Source: Paenibacillus lacisoli
Lineage (GTDB): Bacteria > Bacillota > Bacilli > Paenibacillales > Paenibacillaceae
Assembly (NCBI RefSeq): GCF_030580655.1
Contig: NZ_JAUQTB010000004.1
Coordinates: 186,001-250,000, forward strand
Reading direction: 5' to 3'
Length of the DNA: 64,000 nt
The position numbers and the translations under genes were made by a program. Every line of letters starts with the position of its first letter. Position 1 is the first letter of the stretch. The notes below the pieces were generated by a model. It worked only from the letters and a program-made list of their open reading frames with translations. It did no database searches and was not told the DNA's origin. Positions 44,457 to 53,458 of the stretch are shown piece after piece.

Positions 44457-44472
44457 TGTGACTTTCCTCACT
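44457..44472. promoter_or_regulatory. FNR/CRP-type box
   Basis: TGTGACTTTCCTCACT fits TGTGA-N6-TCACA with one mismatch. It lies in the 341-bp region between the Fnr-like gene and the divergent GAF/response regulator/kinase operon, so autoregulation or control of the operon is plausible. Confidence 0.6.
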
Positions 44473-44539
44473 ACAAAACCCTGAGTTCTATGGTAACTTG
44501 CCACTACACGGCATTATCAGTGCAGGTGGGAGGAACAGT

Positions 44540-44584
44540 TAGGGGTTTTCCCCGACTTACTTTTTGTACAAAAGAGCCTACAAT
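44540..44584 (+). promoter_or_regulatory. Palindromic operator plus promoter of the GAF/RR/kinase operon
   Basis: TAGGGGTTTTCCCCGA (44540-44555) is a near-perfect inverted repeat resembling the TAGGG/CCCTA sites of NreC/NarL-type regulators, though with wider spacing. It abuts a weak -35, and TACAAT (44579-44584) is the -10. This layout fits activation by the response regulator encoded downstream. Confidence 0.4.
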
Positions 44585-44691
44585 GATTAACGGGCAACGC
44601 AATAAACGACAACTGATCTATTAACAGCATATTCAGAAACTGGAGATCCGCCGTACGGCCGGATCCTCCTTTAATAAAGGAAGTGAACAGG

Positions 44692-45141
44692 ATGCCAGAA
44701 TTGCCGGCTGAAATCCAAAGGGAAATCGACCTCGTATGCACAGACAGCCGCAGCGACATCGCCGGTGTCGCGCTCGCCGCTCTTCCTGAAGGCAAGGTAG
44801 GCTGGTTGTACGTGTCCGGCAGCCGCAATGGGCGGTACCGGCGTATTATTGTAAAGCCCGGGCGGGGAATTGCCGGGTTGACCCTGCGCTCGGGACGTCC
44901 GGTCAAGCTGGACGATGCCGAACCTGATCTGGCCAAGCTGCGCCAGAACAGTCCGCTGATGCTCGCAGAGCAGCTGCATGCAGCAATGGCTGTGCCGCTG
45001 CGTTCGGCAGATGGCCAGGCGGTGGGAGTTCTTATGGTAGGCCGCCGTTCGCCGCATGTTTATACACCGGAAGATTTGAAATCTGCCGAGTCAGCTGCCG
45101 CCAAGCTGCGCAGCCTGCTGCTCGCGGAACCTTCGGTATAG
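44692..45141 (+). CDS. GAF-domain protein, NreA-like
   Basis: A single GAF domain protein of 149 residues. The segments VGWLYVSGSRNGRYRR and VKPGRGIAGLTLRSGRPV, plus AAMAVPLRSADGQAVGVL, fit NreA, the nitrate-binding accessory protein of the staphylococcal NreABC system. It is followed by a NarL-type regulator and a PAS kinase, the same set of partners in a different order. The ATG at 44692 with AAAGGAAG upstream is preferred over the GTG at 44683, which overlaps that site. Nitrate binding is inferred only. Confidence 0.75.
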   Translation: MPELPAEIQREIDLVCTDSRSDIAGVALAALPEGKVGWLYVSGSRNGRYRRIIVKPGRGIAGLTLRSGRPVKLDDAEPDLAKLRQNSPLMLAEQLHAAMAVPLRSADGQAVGVLMVGRRSPHVYTPEDLKSAESAAAKLRSLLLAEPSV

Positions 45142-45244
45142 TACACGATTGTGCACAGAAGCAGGGAGCCTCTTATTGAAGGGGCCCCTGTTTTTCTGTA
45201 TGCTTATGGTAATTAGAGGATACTACAGAGACGGAGGAGCTAAC

Positions 45245-45898
45245 GTGGTTCGAATTTTAGTAGTAGATGATCATATCGTGGTTCGTTCCGGTCTGATCGC
45301 TCTGCTCGACGGCAAGCACGAGATCACAGTCATTGGGGATGCGGCTGACGGCGATGAGGCCATTGCCAAGGCCCAGGAATTGAAACCGGATGTGGTTCTG
45401 ATGGATTTCAGCATGCCTCCCGGAAAGGATGGGCTGACGGCAACCACCGAGCTGAAGAAGCTGATGCCGGATGTCGCCATTCTCATTCTGACCATGCACG
45501 ATGATGAAGAGTATCTGTTCCGGGCCATTCAGGCCGGGGCATCCGGTTATATTCTGAAGAGCGCCCCCCATCAGGAGCTGATCAGCGCCATTCAGTCTGT
45601 CGCAGAAGGAAGCGCTTATCTTCATCCCACAGCAACTAAGCGGCTGATGAGCGAGTACCTTGACAAGGTGAAGCAGGAAGGTGCATCAGGGCCTTATGAG
45701 CTGTTGTCCGAACGGGAAAAGGAAATCTTGGGCTGGGTTGCCAAAGGCTACTCCAACAAGGAAATTGCCGAGCATTTGATTATTAGCGTCAAGACCGTCG
45801 AGACGCACAAAAGTAACCTGATGGAGAAGCTGCAGCTGAAGACACGACCGGAGCTTGTCAAATATGCGATGAAGAAGGGACTGTTGAACTTTGAATAA
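45245..45898 (+). CDS. NarL-type response regulator, NreC-like
   Basis: A regulator of 217 residues. The receiver has D8-D9, phospho-acceptor D54 in VVLMDFSMPPGKDG and Lys in YILKSA. A LuxR helix-turn-helix spans about 150-210 (LSEREKEILGWVAKGYSNKEI). The GTG start at 45245 has GGAGGAG upstream and lies 103 bp after the GAF gene. The kinase gene overlaps its 3' end. In the NreABC model it would activate nitrate/nitrite respiration genes; no such genes lie in this window. Confidence 0.88.
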   Translation: MVRILVVDDHIVVRSGLIALLDGKHEITVIGDAADGDEAIAKAQELKPDVVLMDFSMPPGKDGLTATTELKKLMPDVAILILTMHDDEEYLFRAIQAGASGYILKSAPHQELISAIQSVAEGSAYLHPTATKRLMSEYLDKVKQEGASGPYELLSEREKEILGWVAKGYSNKEIAEHLIISVKTVETHKSNLMEKLQLKTRPELVKYAMKKGLLNFE

Positions 45899-47015
45899 AG
45901 ACAGCCATCATCCGCCTTCGGATGAAATGATCGGCATGCAGGTGGGCAAGCTTCTGAGTGAGCTGGACCAGCATATTCCAGACCCCGACTTCCGGGAAGA
46001 GCTGGGCACCTCGCTCCATCAGCTGTCTGACCTGAAGTTTGCACTCGATGAATCCTCGATTGTTGCCCTGACCGACCGCAAAGGTATCATCCGCTATGTC
46101 AACGATAAATTCTGCGAGATCTCCCAATTTTCGCGTGACGAGCTGATCGGCAGGGATCACCGGCTGATTAACTCGGGGTATCATGACAAGGAGTTTATGC
46201 AGAATCTGTGGGCTACCATCTCATCCGGGAAGGTATGGCGGGGAGAGATCAAGAACCAGGCGAAGGATGGCAGCTACTACTGGGTCAATACGACGATCGT
46301 ACCGATCCTCGACAAGCAGGGCAGCGGCAGACCTTATCAGTATTTGGCAGTCCGTAATGAGGTCACCAAGCTGAAGCAGGTAGAGGCCGAGCTGCAGTCC
46401 ATGATGAACCAGATGATGCGCATTCAGGAGGAAGAACGGAAACGGTTCTCCCGAGAGCTCCATGATGGAGTCGGCCAGAGCCTGTTCTCCCTCGTCATCC
46501 AGATTGACCGCCAGCTGGCGGAGCATGCGGATGAGCATCTGGCACAGCTGCGCCAGCAGGTCACTGATATTATTGAAGAGGTGCGCGGGCTGGCATGGGA
46601 GCTTCGTCCGTCCGTACTGGACGACCTTGGAGTGGTACCGGCCATTCGTACTTATATTGATAACTATTCCCGTCATTATGGAATCGATGTGGCATTCAAC
46701 TGTACACTCCGCCGGCGTATTGACCTTCAGCAGGAGATTGCCATCTACCGGATTGTGCAAGAGGCTCTTACGAATATCGCCAAGTACGCTGATGTAGCCG
46801 AAGCGGCAGTGTCCCTGCTGGATGAAGGCGCACTGGTTGTGACCAGGATCGAAGATCAGGGTGCAGGTTTTACGCCTGAGACAGCCGGTGATGGTGTGGG
46901 CATGTTCAGCATGGAAGAGCGGGCCCGTGGTGCGGGCGGCCGTATTCAGGTCATGTCCCAGCCGGGTCAGGGTACTGTAGTAAGCCTGGTGCTTCCTGTT
47001 GTGCCGAAGGAATGA
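45891..47015 (+). CDS. PAS-domain histidine kinase, NreB-like but without Fe-S cysteines
   Basis: A cytoplasmic kinase of 374 residues with no transmembrane segment. A PAS domain (about 48-160) is followed by HisKA_3 with phospho-acceptor His191 in ELHDGVGQSL, and HATPase_c (about 275-372; DQGAGF, GVGMFSM). NreB in Staphylococcus uses four PAS cysteines for an oxygen-sensing [4Fe-4S] cluster. Here the PAS domain has only one Cys (C75), so another cofactor or ligand is likely. The TTG start overlaps the regulator stop by 8 bp. A terminator follows. Confidence 0.85.
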   Translation: MNKDSHHPPSDEMIGMQVGKLLSELDQHIPDPDFREELGTSLHQLSDLKFALDESSIVALTDRKGIIRYVNDKFCEISQFSRDELIGRDHRLINSGYHDKEFMQNLWATISSGKVWRGEIKNQAKDGSYYWVNTTIVPILDKQGSGRPYQYLAVRNEVTKLKQVEAELQSMMNQMMRIQEEERKRFSRELHDGVGQSLFSLVIQIDRQLAEHADEHLAQLRQQVTDIIEEVRGLAWELRPSVLDDLGVVPAIRTYIDNYSRHYGIDVAFNCTLRRRIDLQQEIAIYRIVQEALTNIAKYADVAEAAVSLLDEGALVVTRIEDQGAGFTPETAGDGVGMFSMEERARGAGGRIQVMSQPGQGTVVSLVLPVVPKE

Positions 47016-47054
47016 TTGTATTATTATTCATGACAAGAGACGCAGCATTATAGA

Positions 47055-47098
47055 AAAGGCATTCCGTCCGTGCTCTTCACGGTGTACGGAATGCCTTT
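47055..47098. terminator. Bidirectional terminator
   Basis: AAAGGCATTCCGT pairs with ACGGAATGCCTTT, and an inner CGTG/CACG extends the stem. It separates the kinase from the convergent GH42 gene. Confidence 0.85.
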
Positions 47099-47111
47099 AT
47101 TTCTGCCGGCG

Positions 47112-49118
47112 TTACGCCTGTCCTATATGCTTTTGCGGTGCAGATTGCAGCACTTCCACTCCGTAAGGCTCAAGCTCCAAAGTAGATGAGGCCTGGCCAC
47201 GGCCCAGCAGCCGTTCATAAGGATGATCAAGCTTCACCGTCTTCACTTCACGGCTTAAATTTAGGACAAAGGTATATACAGCCTCTCCTCTTTGGCGGGT
47301 GGAGATCTGTACACCTTCCGGCAGCTGGCTTATCACCGGAATGTGAAGGCTGCGAGCTAATTCGGCCAACAGCCTATGCCAGTATGCCTCTTCGGGGAAG
47401 GTAGCCAGATAATACGCCTGGCCTTCTCCCCATGCATTGACGCTTACCGCAGGCGTGCCTTCGTAAAAATCGCCGGAATACCAAGCGACGGCACGCGCCG
47501 TAGTGAGTTTCAGCAGGTCATTCCAGAGCGAGCAGTGATACAGCGTACCGTCTTCATCATGGAAGGTATGGCGGTCAAGAGCAATCGGATCATATTCTGT
47601 CACCTGCACACCCAAGCATTCACTCAGCGGACCCGGCAGCGGCCGCATAATACATTGGTTATTCCCCTCCTTGACCCCGGTTCGGGGTGTGGCAATGAGA
47701 AGTCCCCCTTGTTGGACATAACCGGCAATAGCATCTGCCGTGCCAGGTTCAAGCACAAACATGGAGGGCACGACAACGAGATCGTAACGCTCCAGATGGG
47801 AAACGTCTGTGATCACATCTATGCCGATACCGAGCTTCACGAAGCTGCGGTGAATGACTTTCAACTCTTCGTAGTAATCAAAGCCCTCTACCTGAGGCTG
47901 CAGCTGCAGTGCCGTATGACTGGCAAAATCGTATAAAATGGCAGCACGATTAACCAGAACAGTGTCTGACAGCTGTTCGGACAATGCACGAACCTCACCG
48001 GCGAAGGTGCGGAATTCCTCGAAGCGCCGCCCAGGTACATTGCTATGATCAATTAAGCCATGCCAGAACTGCTCTGCTCCGGCTATCGCACTGCGCCAGC
48101 GGAAAAATACTACACCATCCGCTCCCCTTGAGATGCTCTGCCAAGCATACGCACGGATGAAGCCAGGATAAGGGCTGCGCCAGATCGGCATCCAGCTGCC
48201 CGGCGGCCCGCCGAACTGCTCCATGACCCAGAAATTGCGATTTTTGAAACCGCGGGTCCGGTCAAGGAGCAGTGCACCGCTGTAAGGGTTGGTTGCGGTC
48301 TTGTCCGGACTGGACGCCGGGTAGTAATCAAATGATGCAAAATCAAGCGGTTCATACAGCTTCTCGTGCTCCAGCGGCAGCGGTGCGCTCCACGTATTAT
48401 GGGTGATGAACTGCTCCGGATTATGCTGACGAATTGCATCGACCTGGATCTGCTGGTAACGGACGACCGATTCGCTCTGGAAACGCCGGTAATCCAGCAG
48501 GAACGAAGGATTAAAATGCTGCTCGCTCGTCTCATACAATGTAATCTGACTCCAGTCCGTATACGCTCCGCTCCACACAGCCGTCCCCCATTCCCGGTTG
48601 ACTACCTCCAGCGTCTCATACCGTTCCTGCAGCCACTGATGAAACCCATGTATACAGTGCTTGCAGCGGCACATATGCAAGGAGAACTCGTTGTCCGTCT
48701 GCCAGCCGATCACGGCCGGGTGGTCCTTGTAATGTTCAGCCAGCTTCTCTGCAATCAGGCGTGTATATTTACGCATGGATGGACTGTTATAACAGCGATG
48801 TCCCCGCACGCCCGGGTGGGACGATGGCTGACCAGGCAGATCCGGAAGGACGTCTGGATAATGCTGCGTGAGCCATAATGGTGGCGTCATAGTCGGAATA
48901 CCGAGCACAACGGCAATCTCGTACCTTCCAAACAGGTCAATCGCTTCATCCAGCCAAGCCAAGTCATACCTTCCCTCCTGAGGCTCAAGCCGGCTCCAGG
49001 CGAATTCCGCCATTCTGACGACATGGACTCCCGCCTCCTTCATCAGCACTGCATCCTGCTCCCATAACGAACGATCCCATTGTTCAGGGTAATAATCCAC
49101 GCCAACCCATATCATCAT
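47112..49118 (-). CDS. Beta-galactosidase, GH42
   Basis: An intracellular beta-galactosidase of 668 residues. Domain A is a TIM barrel (1-390). The acid/base Glu144 lies in QTDNEF, and the nucleophile Glu in FWVMEQFGG near 305. Zinc-site cysteines C109, C150, C152 and C155 are conserved. A trimerisation domain (about 390-600) and a beta-sandwich C domain follow. It cleaves galactosides such as galactobiose or arabinogalactan fragments. It is monocistronic, with GGGAG before the start and a CG-centred palindrome upstream. Confidence 0.93.
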   Translation of the reverse strand: MMIWVGVDYYPEQWDRSLWEQDAVLMKEAGVHVVRMAEFAWSRLEPQEGRYDLAWLDEAIDLFGRYEIAVVLGIPTMTPPLWLTQHYPDVLPDLPGQPSSHPGVRGHRCYNSPSMRKYTRLIAEKLAEHYKDHPAVIGWQTDNEFSLHMCRCKHCIHGFHQWLQERYETLEVVNREWGTAVWSGAYTDWSQITLYETSEQHFNPSFLLDYRRFQSESVVRYQQIQVDAIRQHNPEQFITHNTWSAPLPLEHEKLYEPLDFASFDYYPASSPDKTATNPYSGALLLDRTRGFKNRNFWVMEQFGGPPGSWMPIWRSPYPGFIRAYAWQSISRGADGVVFFRWRSAIAGAEQFWHGLIDHSNVPGRRFEEFRTFAGEVRALSEQLSDTVLVNRAAILYDFASHTALQLQPQVEGFDYYEELKVIHRSFVKLGIGIDVITDVSHLERYDLVVVPSMFVLEPGTADAIAGYVQQGGLLIATPRTGVKEGNNQCIMRPLPGPLSECLGVQVTEYDPIALDRHTFHDEDGTLYHCSLWNDLLKLTTARAVAWYSGDFYEGTPAVSVNAWGEGQAYYLATFPEEAYWHRLLAELARSLHIPVISQLPEGVQISTRQRGEAVYTFVLNLSREVKTVKLDHPYERLLGRGQASSTLELEPYGVEVLQSAPQKHIGQA

Positions 49119-49179
49119 TTACAACTCCCTTTTATGTAATTTCCAGCTCTTAACGCTGATGAAATGAATATCAATCGAC

Positions 49180-49193
49180 CGAAAACGTTTTAT
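49180..49193. promoter_or_regulatory. LacI/CcpA-type palindrome upstream of GH42
   Basis: CGAAAACGTTTTAT contains the perfect palindrome AAAACGTTTT, 62 bp before the beta-galactosidase start. It resembles a cre site or a GalR/LacI operator. Confidence 0.45.
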
Positions 49194-49339
49194 GAATACG
49201 CTTTAAATCTATCATCATCCTTGAATAAATACAATGAGCTGTGACCTGGTCTGTTTCAGCTGCTATTCCGGAGGACCGTTGCATGGTTGCATGGCCCCCC
49301 CTGCTGTTTAATGCTAGTCAAAAAAGGACTCGAGCCGCC

Positions 49340-49762
49340 TTACCATGGAATACCCGCCTGCATGGCATAATTGCGCTTCAGCATGCCGGATGTCCGGATC
49401 ATTCCATGCCGCTCATAATATCCCTGCAGCTCGGGGTCACACAGCAGGTCAATCATGTAGTAATCCTTCAACCTTTCGAGCATCCTGCGAACAAGTGAAT
49501 CTCCGATTCCCTGAGCCTTGTAGTCAGGCACTACTTCAAGCAGAGGAATATAGGCTGTCAGCACCCCATCCGCTAATGCATTGATATAGCCGACAATAAG
49601 CCCCTTGTTCTCATCTACTGCCAGTACAATATGCGAGGAATTCCCGAGAATACGTATTAGTGTGGTTACTGAAGGCGGATTGGGCCAACCGTCAAAAAAA
49701 CCTTCCGCAAAGGACGATTCCTTCAGCCCTTCTATCGATTCTATATAAGTAATGCTCATCAT
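49340..49762 (-). CDS. GNAT family N-acetyltransferase
   Basis: An acyl-CoA-dependent acetyltransferase of 140 residues. The acetyl-CoA loop is VVPDYKAQGIGDSLVRRML near 77-95, and the C-terminal LLCDPELQGYYERHGM is typical GNAT. The acceptor is unknown. The ATG at 49762 has GAGAGG 6 bp upstream. It follows the lipoprotein gene on the same strand by 26 bp and may be co-transcribed. Confidence 0.87.
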   Translation of the reverse strand: MMSITYIESIEGLKESSFAEGFFDGWPNPPSVTTLIRILGNSSHIVLAVDENKGLIVGYINALADGVLTAYIPLLEVVPDYKAQGIGDSLVRRMLERLKDYYMIDLLCDPELQGYYERHGMIRTSGMLKRNYAMQAGIPW

Positions 49763-49788
49763 GATCAACCTCTCTTTGTTTATATCTG

Positions 49789-50568
49789 CTAATGGACGGT
49801 TGGTTCCTCCGTGAATTTCAGCTCATTCGCTCCGATCCCATACTTGAACTCCTTGGTCATTCTCGGCCCCTCTCCGCTCATGGGCTCACATTCCCGAATG
49901 ACCGATACGGTAAACGGGGGGGCCTCCCCCAGAATGTGATACACCCGCTTAAAAGTACTCAGAGGCGGACCGCACTCGGAGACCTGTTCGAGGGCAACCA
50001 GTCCAGCGTTCTGCTTGGCTGTCGCCCCGTTGTCCGGACCCGCATCCTCAACCGGGAACGAGAACAAGCTCCCCTCTGCAGAACGGCAGCCCTGCAGGGC
50101 ATAATGCTTCTTCCCATCGCCTCGGATGGCGGGCGGAATGTTTAACGACGCGCACACAGTCTGGGTTCGTTTTTTGTTATCCCTCCCTGCAAAAGCGTCC
50201 ATCGTATTGTCGTACGTGTAATAGATCCGGTCCTGATCAAAGCGCAGCTCATTCAGGATCGGATCCCCTTCATCAGTATAGTAGACAATACGGACCTGTG
50301 CAGGCTGACCCTCTTCATAGCGTTGCACAAATGCATCCCACTGGTCACGGTTCTTATCGCCGTTTGGCATGACCACCACATCTTTATTCTGAACAGCCTG
50401 CTCCATCGTGTACGGCAGCTTGACCGCTGGGAATGGGACCCACCCGGACGCCATCCCGGCCTCTTCCGGCACAGCCGGTTCCTGCGGACCGGCAGCATCC
50501 GTTGAGCATCCCGTCAGTACAAAAAGGACTGCAACCACCAGCAGAAACCGGGACACACTTCTATTCAT
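49789..50568 (-). CDS. DUF4362-like lipoprotein
   Basis: A membrane-anchored lipoprotein of 259 residues. The signal ends in FVLTGC. The middle part, YTMEQAVQNKDVVVMPNGD through RIVYYTDEGDPILNEL and YYTYDNTMDAF, resembles the DUF4362 domain of Bacillales lipoproteins of unknown function. A C-terminal extension holds paired cysteines. GAGGTGA precedes the ATG at 50568. Confidence 0.75.
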   Translation of the reverse strand: MNRSVSRFLLVVAVLFVLTGCSTDAAGPQEPAVPEEAGMASGWVPFPAVKLPYTMEQAVQNKDVVVMPNGDKNRDQWDAFVQRYEEGQPAQVRIVYYTDEGDPILNELRFDQDRIYYTYDNTMDAFAGRDNKKRTQTVCASLNIPPAIRGDGKKHYALQGCRSAEGSLFSFPVEDAGPDNGATAKQNAGLVALEQVSECGPPLSTFKRVYHILGEAPPFTVSVIRECEPMSGEGPRMTKEFKYGIGANELKFTEEPTVH

Positions 50569-50646
50569 CACAGCAATCACCTCAAGTCTCTGACGTTCAT
50601 GGAAGAAGCTTAGTTCCACATCCTACCCTATATTTTTGTGAGCATG

Positions 50647-50693
50647 AAAAAAGGCCCAGCTAAAGACCGTGAACCGGTGATTGGCTGGACGCC
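50647..50693 (-). terminator. Probable terminator of the amino-sugar operon
   Basis: On the minus strand CCAGC-ACCG and CGGT-GCTGG arms with internal mismatches are followed by CCTTTTTT, about 30 bp after the last gene. Confidence 0.55.
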
Positions 50694-50725
50694 GACTCTA
50701 TTCTATGATGCTGCATCTGTACTAG

Positions 50726-52360
50726 CTACAGTTCACCCATCTCTTCTTCCGGCCAATGCAGCTGCACTCCGTGCGCCATCAGCAGTTCCTGATAACGGGA
50801 GAGGTGCTCCGTAGAAGCATGAATTTCGCGCGGGGAGACCGCTTGCTCTACAGCGTAGGCAGCCAGAAATCCAGCAGATTCCCCGATGTTCCATTCTGTG
50901 GGATGCAAACGGTAACAGCCATTGGCGATCTGGGTCATGCCGATGTTTTTGCAGGCGGGCAGCAGGTTAATCAGCCTGACCGGAATCAGCGATCCCAGTG
51001 GGATTTCGTAGGGATAGTTGGGGATGTAAAAGGTCCGCTGGGAACCCGTCGTCGGGTGCAGATCAAGATGATAGCTGCCTACTCCTACGCTGTCTGTATA
51101 TCGCCGGATCCCCAGGCTTCCGCGCAGCTCCTTGCTGACATCATGCTCGGTGACCGTGTACAGTGCCCGAATGCGGCGGGATTCCCGAATGTAAGCCGTC
51201 TTGGCCAGTCCGTCCCTGGTACCCAGCACATCTCCACGGAGACGGACACCCGGATAACCAGTGCCTCCGTCAAGTCTCGGAGCGTCGTGCTGCAGCCAAT
51301 AGATAAGACAGAGGGTTAGCTCACGGGCTCTTTCGCGATGATAAGCAGCTTCCTCCGGACTGACACCGATGACCGGTCCGCGGTAATAATCATTCTGCGC
51401 CCAGTTCAGCAATGTCACTTCCCCTTCATTCAGCGGAACGGCCCAAATGGAAGGGTCTACAATTCGACGGTAATCCCAGAGTGAAACGATCCCCTGATCA
51501 TTCGGGAACATGGTAAACTGCTTCAGTTTAGTCGTATCGGCTGCATCAGACGCGTACCAGCTCAGGATGGGGAACCGGGAGAACGCCGGAATGTAATCCA
51601 TCCACTCCTCATAAGCACCAGGCTTCGGAATGCGGAAATCGCCTCCCTCCACATAATCTACGGCCGCCACATGCGTAATGGACTGCATATCCAGCGGATC
51701 ACGAACCGGCAGGGCGTGCGGCTCACCTGTCTCTTCTGCCGATTCCGCCCCGCTGACATACTCCGCACCGGCCAGCGGAAGCAGGTCACCGCACTCGGTG
51801 GCATCCAGGTAATAATCCCCCTGCAGCCGGATGAGCGGCTCTCGAAGAGCACCCTCGCCGTATTTGTTCCCGGAATGCTGCGGCTGCGGGCTGCCCTGAT
51901 GCTGTCTTCCGACAGTTACCGATACAATCTTATCTCCATGAACCTGCACATCCACAGGCACCGTGTGATACAGAATCGTAATACGCCGGGAATTCACGTA
52001 AGGCGCCAGCATATCCTCAAGCACCTGAAGAGCCACCTTCGGCTCGTGCGCCAAGCGGCTGACCCAACCATTACCCGGATTCAACAGGGGATTGCTGCGG
52101 GCTTCCTCCGTAAGCGGGTAGTTATCCAGGTAATACTGACGCACCCTGTCACGAAACTCACGAAAACTGGCCGTACAGCCGAACTTCTCAATCCAGCGGT
52201 GCTCATCTGGCGGCACAGCCTGGGCCGTAAGCTGTCCACCGATCCAGTCCGTCTCTTCCGTCATAATGACCTTCATGCCTGCCTTGGCAGCTGCCAGTGC
52301 GGCTGACGTGCCGCCCAGACCGCCGCCGATGATAATGATATCGGCTTGCCATGTGTCCAA
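50726..52360 (-). CDS. FAD-dependent oxidoreductase of the amino-sugar operon
   Basis: A flavoprotein of 544 residues from the FAD_oxidored (PF12831-like) family. The dinucleotide motif IIIGGGLGGTSAALAAAKAG is followed by EETDWIGGQLTAQAVPPDEH. A C-terminal GGxxR-like stretch has NIGMTQIANGCYRLHPTEW. Related proteins occur in many carbohydrate loci with an unassigned role, perhaps oxidising a sugar. The TTG at 52360 is preferred because GGGGGAGG lies 5 bp upstream; an ATG at 52438 with weak GGGGCTG is the alternative. It is the last gene of the operon. Confidence 0.8.
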   Translation of the reverse strand: MDTWQADIIIIGGGLGGTSAALAAAKAGMKVIMTEETDWIGGQLTAQAVPPDEHRWIEKFGCTASFREFRDRVRQYYLDNYPLTEEARSNPLLNPGNGWVSRLAHEPKVALQVLEDMLAPYVNSRRITILYHTVPVDVQVHGDKIVSVTVGRQHQGSPQPQHSGNKYGEGALREPLIRLQGDYYLDATECGDLLPLAGAEYVSGAESAEETGEPHALPVRDPLDMQSITHVAAVDYVEGGDFRIPKPGAYEEWMDYIPAFSRFPILSWYASDAADTTKLKQFTMFPNDQGIVSLWDYRRIVDPSIWAVPLNEGEVTLLNWAQNDYYRGPVIGVSPEEAAYHRERARELTLCLIYWLQHDAPRLDGGTGYPGVRLRGDVLGTRDGLAKTAYIRESRRIRALYTVTEHDVSKELRGSLGIRRYTDSVGVGSYHLDLHPTTGSQRTFYIPNYPYEIPLGSLIPVRLINLLPACKNIGMTQIANGCYRLHPTEWNIGESAGFLAAYAVEQAVSPREIHASTEHLSRYQELLMAHGVQLHWPEEEMGEL

Positions 52361-52450
52361 TACTGCCTCCCCCATTTCTGTCCAAGTCGTATGTCTGATC
52401 GATCTGAAGCCTCTTCCATCTACAGCAGGTCCTGTCATGCCACAGCCCCA

Positions 52451-53413
52451 TTAATCAGCGGCTGCCGCTCCTGCTTCGCTGCCGTACTGCTTTTCGTCTG
52501 CCAATACCGGAACGGTCTGCTGCCGCTCCAGGGCCAGCCATGCCGCTCCAAGACTTCCTGCACCGTTACCAAGCTGAGCCGGTCTCACCGGCTGAGCAAC
52601 CCGGGCGCGGGCCAGCGCCTGCTCCAGCGCCCTCCACCACAGAGGTGCCGAATCTGCTACACCGCCCCCGAGAATAACCACTTCCGGGTTCAGACTCACC
52701 TCAATATTACCGATCAGCAGCGCCAGTGCGTCGGCATACTGACCGAGCACGGCCGCGGCCGCAGGTTCTCCCCGGGATGCGGCCTCAAACAGTGCCCGTC
52801 CCTCTGCAGGCGCACCGGCTTCCCGGGCCAGGCGGCTCAGCGCCGTCCCGGACACGTACTGCTCAGCGCAGCCGCGTCTGCCGCAGTTGCAACGGGTCCC
52901 GCCGGGCACCAGCACGCAGTGCCCCCATTCCCCGCCGCTCCAGCGCGCACCGCGCAAAAGACGGCCCTGCATCAGATTGGCTCCGCCGACACCTGTGCCG
53001 AGTGTCAGCATGACCACATCCTGCAGGCCACGGCCCGCCCCGCTCCAGGCTTCGCCCAGAAGCGCTGCGTTGGCGTCATTATCGACCGCCGCCGGAAGAC
53101 CCCAGCGCTGCTCGATCCAGTCTCGCAGCTGCAGCCCCTGCCAGCCGGGCAGGTTATCGGTCGCGTAGACGACCTCGCCGCTCTCGCTGTTGATCCGGCC
53201 GGCAGATGCCGCACCGATCGCAGCCGCACACGGCGCCTGCTCCAGCAGACCGGCGAGCAGCTGCCCCAGCTGCTCCAGAATCGCCTCGCGTCCGCGGGCT
53301 GCTTCTGCAGGACGCCGGGTCTGCAGCAAAATACGCCCCGTCTCGTCGGCGACGATCCCCTTGATGGAGGTACCGCCGAGGTCAATGCCGATGACTTGCA
53401 CGTGTTTATTCAT
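52451..53413 (-). CDS. ROK family sugar kinase, probable ManNAc/GlcNAc kinase
   Basis: A sugar kinase of 320 residues. The ATP-binding motif IGIDLGGTSIKGIV lies at the N terminus, the sugar-binding Asp in VDNDANAALLGE near 107, and the zinc motif CNCGRRGCAE near 175. Next to NanE and an RpiR regulator, phosphorylation of N-acetylmannosamine or N-acetylglucosamine is most likely. The ATG at 53413 has AGGAGG 8 bp upstream. Glucokinase activity cannot be excluded. Confidence 0.87.
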   Translation of the reverse strand: MNKHVQVIGIDLGGTSIKGIVADETGRILLQTRRPAEAARGREAILEQLGQLLAGLLEQAPCAAAIGAASAGRINSESGEVVYATDNLPGWQGLQLRDWIEQRWGLPAAVDNDANAALLGEAWSGAGRGLQDVVMLTLGTGVGGANLMQGRLLRGARWSGGEWGHCVLVPGGTRCNCGRRGCAEQYVSGTALSRLAREAGAPAEGRALFEAASRGEPAAAAVLGQYADALALLIGNIEVSLNPEVVILGGGVADSAPLWWRALEQALARARVAQPVRPAQLGNGAGSLGAAWLALERQQTVPVLADEKQYGSEAGAAAAD

Positions 53414-53458
53414 CTCCAGGCCTCCTTGTCTTTCCTGCGGCGATGACATTCTATTCCC

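Noticed and set aside
44540..44555. GGGG-TTTT-CCCC hairpin as a terminator
   Set aside because: The stem is short, no T-run follows, and a promoter -10 lies immediately downstream, so an operator is more likely.
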